Below, in pieces: positions 22,483 through 26,825 of a stretch of 26,825 nt of DNA. A model generated the notes under the pieces. That model was not told where the DNA came from. It did not search any database and saw only the letters and a list, made by a program, of their open reading frames with translations. Each line of letters begins with the position of its first letter. Positions within the stretch are counted from its first letter, which is position 1. A program made the translations under genes and the position numbers. The DNA is from Candidatus Nomurabacteria bacterium (GTDB lineage Bacteria > Patescibacteriota > Minisyncoccia > Phycocordibacterales > UBA9973): assembly GCA_943356425.1 (NCBI GenBank), contig CALRFE010000001.1:1-26825 (forward strand), read 5' to 3'.

Positions 22483-22519
22483 CACAAATCCCGTTCGCCT
22501 TTGGCGAACGGGATTTGTG
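22483..22519. terminator. 17-bp perfect symmetric terminator after rplK
   Basis: CACAAATCCCGTTCGCC (22483-22499) pairs perfectly with 22503-22519 around TTT. The next promoter's TGG begins at 22518, inside the stem. Confidence 0.85.
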
Positions 22520-22528
22520 GTATATACT
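22518..22528 (+). promoter_or_regulatory. -10 region (TGG-TATATACT) of the MazG-like gene
   Basis: Either TATATA (22521-22526, with extended TG) or TATACT (22523-22528). The leader to ATG 22563 is the G-poor CTAAA-type tract. Confidence 0.55.
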
Positions 22529-22562
22529 AAAAGCTATAAACTAAAACCTAATCACTAATCCC
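22524..22562 (+). repeat. G-poor CTAAA-type repeat before the MazG-like gene
   Basis: Contains ACTAAAAGCTATAAACTAAA and CCTAATCACTAATC. It is close to the reverse complement of the left arm in the nrdA-nrdB gap and to the right arm there. Confidence 0.6.
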
Positions 22563-22892
22563 ATGGTTGACCTCAAAAAACTCCAAGAAGAAGTCATGCG
22601 CAACAAGCTCGAAAAGGGCTTTAATACGACCGATGTCGCACTCGAATTTTGTCGTGCGCACGAGGAGCTTTCAGAAGCATTTTCAAAATTCAACAAGAAT
22701 CAAGACGGCGTTGCCGAAGAGTTCGCCGATGTCGCGATCTTTCTGCTCGGCATGTGCGAGATATTGGGGTATGACCTTGAAAAAGAATTAGTTGCAAAGA
22801 TTGAAACAAATAAGAATCGAAAATACAAAAAATCAAAATCACCAGACGGAAAAGATATTTTCATTCGAGAGCGGACGGCAATCGATCCGTAA
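22563..22892 (+). CDS. MazG-like nucleoside triphosphate pyrophosphohydrolase
   Basis: 109 residues, all-helical. MazG-type enzymes cleave (d)NTPs to (d)NMP and pyrophosphate, using Mg held by an E-x-x-E and an E-x-x-D motif. Here these are EELSE (34-38) and EEFAD (52-56), followed by a hydrophobic helix VAIFLLGMCEILGY. The substrate cannot be read from sequence; related enzymes act on dUTP, dCTP or damaged dNTPs. It lies at the head of the nucleotide and one-carbon gene block, so supplying dCMP or dUMP is a reasonable guess. Own promoter and terminator. Confidence 0.85.
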   Translation: MVDLKKLQEEVMRNKLEKGFNTTDVALEFCRAHEELSEAFSKFNKNQDGVAEEFADVAIFLLGMCEILGYDLEKELVAKIETNKNRKYKKSKSPDGKDIFIRERTAIDP

Positions 22893-22903
22893 ACGATACA
22901 CGA

Positions 22904-22944
22904 AAAACAAAGGGATGCTTTCGCAGAAAGCATCCCTTTGTTTT
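22904..22944. terminator. 19-bp symmetric terminator after the MazG-like gene
   Basis: AAAACAAAGGGATGCTTTC (22904-22922) pairs perfectly with 22926-22944 around GCA. The 3' arm ends in TTTT. Confidence 0.87.
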
Positions 22945-22950
22945 GACTTT

Positions 22951-22959
22951 TGTTATAAA
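22951..22959 (+). promoter_or_regulatory. Extended -10 promoter (TGT-TATAAA) of the nucleotidase gene
   Basis: TGTTATAAA lies 7 nt after the terminator and 32 nt before ATG 22992. A start 7 nt downstream would coincide with an out-of-frame ATG at 22967. Confidence 0.6.
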
Positions 22960-22991
22960 TAAAGGTATGGTGAGAAAAAATTCTTATCATA

Positions 22992-23684
22992 ATGAAGTAC
23001 ATATACAAGAATACGCTTGCGGGCGTCGACATGGACATGGTCCTCACTAATTGGGATGATCCAAAAGGATCATTTATCAATCATTGGAAAACGCATTTCG
23101 GAGACCTAAAATACTTGGGTGTCAAGAAAAGCGCCGTTTGGGATATCGCACAATTGTTTCCGGGGCATGAAAAGAGGCTGGATGATTTTTTCATGAATCC
23201 GCCGCGCGGTTTTTATCTGAATTTACGACCGATGCCGGGAGCGATCGCTGCTGTGAAAAAAATGATGGAAACGATGGAAGTTGTTGCCGTCACTACTCCG
23301 GTCTATGAAGCTGATGATCATACGCTCTCGCTCAATGAGCTTGAGAGTCGTGATCGGCTCTGGTGCCAGGTCGTTGAAGAAAAAAAGGAATGGTTGCGAA
23401 AATATTTCGGCAAAGATGCACCGGTCTTAAATCCGCTCTCTGACAAGACGCTCGCGCATGTTGATTTTCTTATTGACGACAAACCATCTGCCGGACAGAT
23501 CAAACGCAATCATCCCAGTTGGATACATGTGCTCTATGATGATGATTTCTTGTTCAATAAAAATGCAAAGAACCGCTTCAGATTAAATTGGAGGACATGG
23601 GAAGATGTCATGCCTGGCATCTTGAAAGAAGTTGAACGAAGAAAAAAACTTCGCGCGTTCTTTGACCCGCTCGGTCATGCATAA
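22992..23684 (+). CDS. HAD-superfamily 5'-nucleotidase-like protein (NT5C type)
   Basis: 230 residues. It resembles 5'(3')-deoxyribonucleotidases. The four HAD motifs are GVDMDMVLTNW (nucleophile D13, acid D15), TTP (T101), SDKT (K152) and FLIDDKP (D162-D163). The segment PRGFYLNLRPMPGAIAAVKK is typical of the family's dNMP-binding part. It would dephosphorylate a (deoxy)nucleoside monophosphate, which could prevent overflow of a dNMP pool. The exact substrate is not known. It is its own unit between two hairpin terminators; the second is shared with folA, which converges. Confidence 0.8.
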   Translation: MKYIYKNTLAGVDMDMVLTNWDDPKGSFINHWKTHFGDLKYLGVKKSAVWDIAQLFPGHEKRLDDFFMNPPRGFYLNLRPMPGAIAAVKKMMETMEVVAVTTPVYEADDHTLSLNELESRDRLWCQVVEEKKEWLRKYFGKDAPVLNPLSDKTLAHVDFLIDDKPSAGQIKRNHPSWIHVLYDDDFLFNKNAKNRFRLNWRTWEDVMPGILKEVERRKKLRAFFDPLGHA

Positions 23685-23702
23685 AATAATTTTAGATCAA
23701 AG

Positions 23703-23736
23703 AAAAAGCTCTGAGAATATTCTCAGAGCTTTTTTT
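23703..23736. terminator. Palindromic bidirectional terminator between the nucleotidase gene and folA
   Basis: The core AGCTCTGAGAAT/ATTCTCAGAGCT is a 24-bp perfect palindrome flanked by A5 and T7. The last codons and TGA of folA (23723-23725) lie inside it. Confidence 0.88.
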
Positions 23737-24250
23737 CATACGTGACGAATGTGTATGGGTAAGGATTTTTTTCGTCACTCGGAAATTTTTCTTCATGTGA
23801 TTTTTCCCATTTGCGCAGATCGATCTCAGGGAAAAAGGTATCTGCGGGAAGTTTTGCGTCCACATGCGTGATGTAGAGCCGGTCGGCGTAGGGAAGTGCT
23901 TCTTCATAAACATGTCCGCCGCCGATAATGAAGATTTCTGATTCTGCAGAATCATGTCGCGCAATGTCCTTTGAAGCGCGACTTTTTGTGTATCGTTCAA
24001 TCGCTTCTTCAAGAGAATGCACAATAATGACACCTTCGCGGAAATACTGCGGATCGCGTGTGATGATAATATTTTCACGATTCGGAAGCGCTCGGCCGAT
24101 GGATTCGAACGTTTTTCGTCCCATGATCACTGGATGACCGCTCGTCGTCTCGCGAAAGTGCTTCATGTCCGCAGGCATCTGCCAGAGGAGCTGGTTATCC
24201 TTGCCGAGTTCGTTATTTTGTCCGATGGCTGCAATTATTGAGAGGATCAT
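23723..24250 (-). CDS. folA: Dihydrofolate reductase
   Basis: 175 residues. It reduces dihydrofolate to tetrahydrofolate with NADPH. Visible family features are MILSIIAAIGQNNELGKDNQ, the W23 and acidic D28 of LLWQMPADMKHF, VIMGRKTFESIGRALPNR, and the NADPH-binding glycine run in IFIIGGGHVYEEAL. The ATG overlaps the TGA of the upstream thyA homologue by 4 nt (ATGA), so the two are translated together. Such coupling is expected when the methylase oxidises folate to dihydrofolate. Its 3' end is inside the shared terminator. Confidence 0.96.
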   Translation of the reverse strand: MILSIIAAIGQNNELGKDNQLLWQMPADMKHFRETTSGHPVIMGRKTFESIGRALPNRENIIITRDPQYFREGVIIVHSLEEAIERYTKSRASKDIARHDSAESEIFIIGGGHVYEEALPYADRLYITHVDAKLPADTFFPEIDLRKWEKSHEEKFPSDEKNPYPYTFVTYEKKL

Positions 24251-25083
24251 ACGGCGATACTTAAGCCTTCTATTTGTGGTAATGGATTATACTGCGCCAT
24301 AAGCGGTTCAAGAATTTCCGGCACTAAAGCTTCGTCCATGTTGCACGCGCGATCGTAAGCATTTTCGGGGAGTTTGAGCATGATATTTGTGTGATCATTA
24401 GTTCGACTGACGAGCTCTTTCGCGCCTTCGTAATGATTGTCATAAATATGCGCATTTGAAATTGAGTGCGTGTAAATACCGGGACGGACGCCGAGTTTCT
24501 GAGCGAGAATATTTGCAAGGAGTGAGAAGCCGAGCGTATCGAATGGACAGCCGAGCATCATGTCATTCGAACGGATGATGTTGTGCAGATGTAATCGTCC
24601 GCCAATAATATTTACCGTCCAAGTATATGGGCACGGAACATTTTTTTTAGGAATGCCGCCATAACCATCTTCGCGCGGGTCCCACGTGACGACGACGCCG
24701 TGACGAGATGACGGATCTGCAGTCAAAAGTTTTACCAGTGCATCGAGCTGATCTCTGCCAAATGCATGGCGCCAACGCCAGCCGTATGCCGCTGCAAGTG
24801 TGCCATCGGATTCGAGAAACGGGTCCCACATTTTTGTAAATTTACGCAAGAATTCGTCTGGCTTTTTTGAGCCGCTGATGAACCAGAGTGTTTCGGCAAT
24901 AGGGGACTTTAACGGATTTTTACGGAGCGTGAGGATCGGCAGACCATCTTTTTCAAGATCGATCGAAAAGGTTATCCCAGGAAGTGCCTTGGTTTTTTTA
25001 CCAGTGCGGACGTTCAACTCCTCAATGCCTTCATCAAGAATTTTCCGGATCAAGTCTTTGTACACCTGGTCAAACTTTGTCAT
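24247..25083 (-). CDS. Thymidylate synthase family protein with dCMP-type Asn-to-Asp change
   Basis: 278 residues, full-length ThyA fold. Catalytic C151 (KNVPCPYTW), E64 (AETLWFISG), Y100, R127 (SSRHG), R171-S172-D174 (IRSND), H212 and Y214 (NAHIYDNH) are kept. The residue equal to E. coli N177, which hydrogen-bonds the uracil ring, is D182 (LGCPFDTLGF). In L. casei the corresponding N229D mutant prefers dCMP, and T4 dCMP hydroxymethylase has Asp there. H147 is also replaced (P152) and the second Arg of SRR by H128. RSND is also found in T4 gp42. I therefore predict a dCMP (hydroxy)methylase or a dual enzyme, with methylation favoured by the folA overlap. A plain dUMP-using ThyA is not excluded. 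ATG 25083 has TATACT 7 nt upstream, so it is probably leaderless. Confidence 0.9.
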   Translation of the reverse strand: MTKFDQVYKDLIRKILDEGIEELNVRTGKKTKALPGITFSIDLEKDGLPILTLRKNPLKSPIAETLWFISGSKKPDEFLRKFTKMWDPFLESDGTLAAAYGWRWRHAFGRDQLDALVKLLTADPSSRHGVVVTWDPREDGYGGIPKKNVPCPYTWTVNIIGGRLHLHNIIRSNDMMLGCPFDTLGFSLLANILAQKLGVRPGIYTHSISNAHIYDNHYEGAKELVSRTNDHTNIMLKLPENAYDRACNMDEALVPEILEPLMAQYNPLPQIEGLSIAV

Positions 25084-25090
25084 ATCCTGT

Positions 25091-25098
25091 AGTATACT
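25091..25098. promoter_or_regulatory. Palindromic shared -10 (AGTATACT) for thyA-like/folA and the deaminase gene
   Basis: AGTATACT is its own reverse complement, so TATACT reads on both strands. On the minus strand it is 7 nt from the thyA-like ATG (25083); on the plus strand it is 14 nt from ATG 25113. One element may thus serve both divergent genes, and they would compete for polymerase. Confidence 0.6.
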
Positions 25099-25112
25099 TA
25101 AAAAACGCCATT

Positions 25113-25643
25113 ATGGAAAACAACACAAAAAACACGATTTCATACCCGTTCTTGCCTCCTGGTAAGAAGATCGAGTATGTCGGGATCGATGATCCATACA
25201 TGCTTCACGCAAAAGAAGTTGCAAGAAAATCAACTGATCACGCTATGCCGACTGGAGCAGTCATTACTTGTGACGGGATCATCATTGCTGAGGCTTCAAA
25301 TAAAGCAGCATTGACCAATCCGACGCTCATTAAATTGCACAAGAAATATTGTATTCGCCGAATGTGTAATATCCCGACGGGTAAAAAATATTGGGCTTGT
25401 CCTGGCTGTGCGTCGCACGAAAATCATGGCGAGTACCGCGCCGTTCTTATGGCGCTCAAAAAATTACCGAAGGAATATGATGAACTCGATCTCTATTTAT
25501 GGGGGCACTGGTGGTGTTGCGAACCGTGCTGGAACAAGATGTTCTCGATCGGTATCAAACGCGTCTTTCTTTTAGAAAAGAGCGAAATATTGTTCAATAA
25601 TAAAGAACCAGGCAATATTATTGGCAAGCAATTGACGCAATAA
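25113..25643 (+). CDS. dCMP deaminase family protein (ComEB-like)
   Basis: 176 residues of the zinc cytidine/dCMP deaminase fold, hydrolysing the amino group of a (deoxy)cytidylate. The zinc and catalytic set is H105-G-E107 (ENHGEYRAV, normally H-A-E) and C136-x-x-C139 (WCCEPCW). C139 aligns with the second Cys of the usual P-C-x-x-C, because the following NKMFSIGIKRVFLL keeps the family spacing. The Pro before the first Cys is thus replaced by C135. The segment YCIRRMCNIPTGKKYWACPGC matches the C-x-R...IPSG...C region special to dCMP deaminases. A longer frame from 24984 runs through the shared promoter and is ignored. Its place opposite the D-type thyA homologue suggests that it makes dUMP or, from 5-methyl-dCMP, dTMP. 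Confidence 0.85.
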   Translation: MENNTKNTISYPFLPPGKKIEYVGIDDPYMLHAKEVARKSTDHAMPTGAVITCDGIIIAEASNKAALTNPTLIKLHKKYCIRRMCNIPTGKKYWACPGCASHENHGEYRAVLMALKKLPKEYDELDLYLWGHWWCCEPCWNKMFSIGIKRVFLLEKSEILFNNKEPGNIIGKQLTQ

Positions 25644-25655
25644 AAACTGTTCTAC

Positions 25656-25695
25656 AAAGCCGATTTTGGTCTCTATAACCAAAATCGGCTTTTTT
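25656..25695 (+). terminator. Terminator after the deaminase gene
   Basis: AAAGCCGATTTTGGT (25656-25670) pairs with ACCAAAATCGGCTTT (25678-25692) around CTCTATA, followed by more T. Confidence 0.9.
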
Positions 25696-25741
25696 ATTTC
25701 TCTATGGTAGGATATGGATATGATATAGCGAAGAACACCCC

Positions 25742-25747
25742 TATAAT
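25742..25747 (+). promoter_or_regulatory. -10 element (TATAAT) of glyA
   Basis: A perfect TATAAT lies 34 nt before ATG 25782. The leader has a small GGGATCTCCC hairpin (25761-25770). Confidence 0.5.
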
Positions 25748-25781
25748 TACTCACTAATCCGGGATCTCCCGACTAAATCAA

Positions 25782-26825
25782 ATGAAAGACAAACAAGTAG
25801 AAAAACTCATCAAAGCAGAAATAAAACGTCAAAAGAGCGTTATCAACCTCATCGCTTCTGAAAATTATGTTTCAAAAGATGTTTTAACTGCGCTCGGTTC
25901 TGAGCTTACCAACAAATACGCTGAAGGATATCCAAACCGACGGTATTACGGCGGCAATCAAATTATCGACAAAGTAGAACAGCTCGCTATCGACCGTGCA
26001 CTCAAACTTTTTAAATTAAAACCGCTTGAATGGCATTGCAATGTCCAGCCGCTTTCAGGCTCGCCTGCAAACTTGGCGGTGTATTCTGCGCTTGTTCCGC
26101 TTGGTGGAAAAATTATGGGGATGAAGCTCTCGTCCGGAGGACATCTCACCCACGGACAATCTGTTTCGATGACGGGAAAAATTTGGAAACAAGTGCCGTA
26201 TGAAGTTGACCCACTTACTGAAATTTTAAATTACGATAAACTAATGGCGATCGCACTTGCCGAAAAACCAGACATTATTGTTTGTGGTTTTACTGCGTAT
26301 CCACGTTTTGTTGATTTCAAAAAATTCCGCGAAATCGCAGATGCATCAGGCGCAATTCTCATGGTGGATATGTCACACTTTGCCGGACTCGTTGCAGGTG
26401 GTGTGTATCCATCACCATTTGAATATGCAGATGTTGTAACGACAACCACACACAAGACGTTGCGCGCTGCGCGTTCAGCAATGATCTTCGTGCGCAAAGA
26501 CAAGCGCGAATTTGAAAAAAAGATCGACAAGACGATCATTCCAGGACTCCAAGGCGGTCCACATGAAAACCAGATCGCTGCAGTTGCGGTCGCACTCGGC
26601 GAAGCAATGACTCCGGTGTACAAAAAATATGCTGTACAAATTGTCAAAAATGCAAAAGCGCTCGCCGCCGAACTTCAAAAACTTGGCTGGCGCATTATTT
26701 CCGGCGGGACCGACTCGCATCTTTTACTCGTCGATACTTGGATGAGTGGAAAGTGTGTTGCTGGTAAAGAGGCAAGTGCTCGCCTTGAAAAAGCAGGCAT
26801 CATCGTCAATATGAACACGATCCCG
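25782..26825 (+). CDS. glyA: Serine hydroxymethyltransferase (3' truncated by window)
   Basis: The first 348 residues are in the window; the frame is open to the end (full SHMT is about 410-430 aa). SHMT converts serine and tetrahydrofolate to glycine and 5,10-methylene-THF, the one-carbon donor of the thyA-type enzyme nearby. Family features are INLIASENYVSKDVLTALGS, TNKYAEGYPNRRYYGG, VQPLSGSPANLAVYSAL, MVDMSHFAGLVAGG and the PLP lysine K225 in TTTTHKTLRAARSAMIF. The usual TLRGPRGG after the lysine is changed to TLRAARSA, unusual for this very conserved loop. It is transcribed in the same direction as the deaminase but is separated from it by a terminator. Confidence 0.95.
   Translation, partial: MKDKQVEKLIKAEIKRQKSVINLIASENYVSKDVLTALGSELTNKYAEGYPNRRYYGGNQIIDKVEQLAIDRALKLFKLKPLEWHCNVQPLSGSPANLAVYSALVPLGGKIMGMKLSSGGHLTHGQSVSMTGKIWKQVPYEVDPLTEILNYDKLMAIALAEKPDIIVCGFTAYPRFVDFKKFREIADASGAILMVDMSHFAGLVAGGVYPSPFEYADVVTTTTHKTLRAARSAMIFVRKDKREFEKKIDKTIIPGLQGGPHENQIAAVAVALGEAMTPVYKKYAVQIVKNAKALAAELQKLGWRIISGGTDSHLLLVDTWMSGKCVAGKEASARLEKAGIIVNMNTIP

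Noticed and set aside
22967..23050. Out-of-frame 27-codon ORF starting at ATG 22967 at the predicted transcription start of the nucleotidase gene
   Set aside because: It overlaps the HAD coding region in another frame and has an unremarkable composition. It could in theory be a leaderless leader peptide, but nothing supports it beyond position.
1..26825. Alternative genetic code (UGA as Gly)
   Set aside because: Several genes end in TGA where their family's length is reached and where the next gene overlaps (17726-17728, 24247-24249), so UGA is a stop.

Overview
The window looks like a chromosomal segment from a small-genome bacterium of the Candidate Phyla Radiation (Patescibacteria, probably a Parcubacteria/Paceibacteria-type lineage). 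This assignment is inferred from gene content and layout, not from a marker-gene search. The signs are very short intergenic gaps, no recognisable Shine-Dalgarno sequence before any start, many one-gene transcription units, small basic or membrane proteins, a secreted Fn3-repeat protein ending in a peptidoglycan-binding domain, a MacA-like adaptor without an evident TolC-docking tip, and a pilin-like C-terminal module. UGA serves as a normal stop (for example at 1479-1481, 17726-17728 and 24247-24249), so code-25 lineages such as Gracilibacteria/SR1 are unlikely. I see no mobile element, CRISPR array or prophage.

Layout. 1-2.8 kb: a run of a membrane-anchored protein (truncated at its 5' end), a pterin carbinolamine dehydratase and a VKOR-domain fusion. 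2.9-3.2 kb: tRNA-His and a 20-codon Lys-rich ORF. 3.2-5.7 kb: a DUF1003 protein, two small membrane proteins, MscL and a LOG-family protein. 6.0-9.7 kb: class I ribonucleotide reductase nrdA and nrdB, the latter with class Ic hallmarks. 9.9-12.0 kb: an rRNA methyltransferase, a DoxX-like protein and an FKBP prolyl isomerase. 12.1-16.1 kb: a 1332-residue surface protein. 16.2-19.7 kb: a MacA/MacB-type exporter (adaptor, permease, ATPase). 19.8-21.0 kb: a SIMPL protein and an unknown protein. 21.1-22.5 kb: secE, nusG, rplK. 22.5-26.8 kb: a nucleotide and one-carbon block of MazG-like pyrophosphatase, HAD nucleotidase, folA and a thyA homologue, a dCMP-deaminase-family protein, and glyA (truncated by the window end).

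Most striking biology: the ThyA homologue has Asp (D182) where dUMP-specific thymidylate synthases have Asn (E. coli N177). This is the position known to switch preference from dUMP to dCMP. It overlaps folA by 4 bp and is divergent from a dCMP-deaminase-type gene, with one palindromic AGTATACT able to act as the -10 for both directions. With MazG-like and SHMT genes beside it, the block could make dTMP by methylating dCMP first and deaminating 5-methyl-dCMP second. This is a hypothesis.

Expression layout: many genes sit just behind a symmetric hairpin terminator and carry an extended -10 (TGN-TATAMT-like) only 6-11 nt from the ATG, so many mRNAs are probably leaderless. Several other intergenic gaps hold a G-poor CTAAA/CTAAC-type repeat family, sometimes as inverted pairs.
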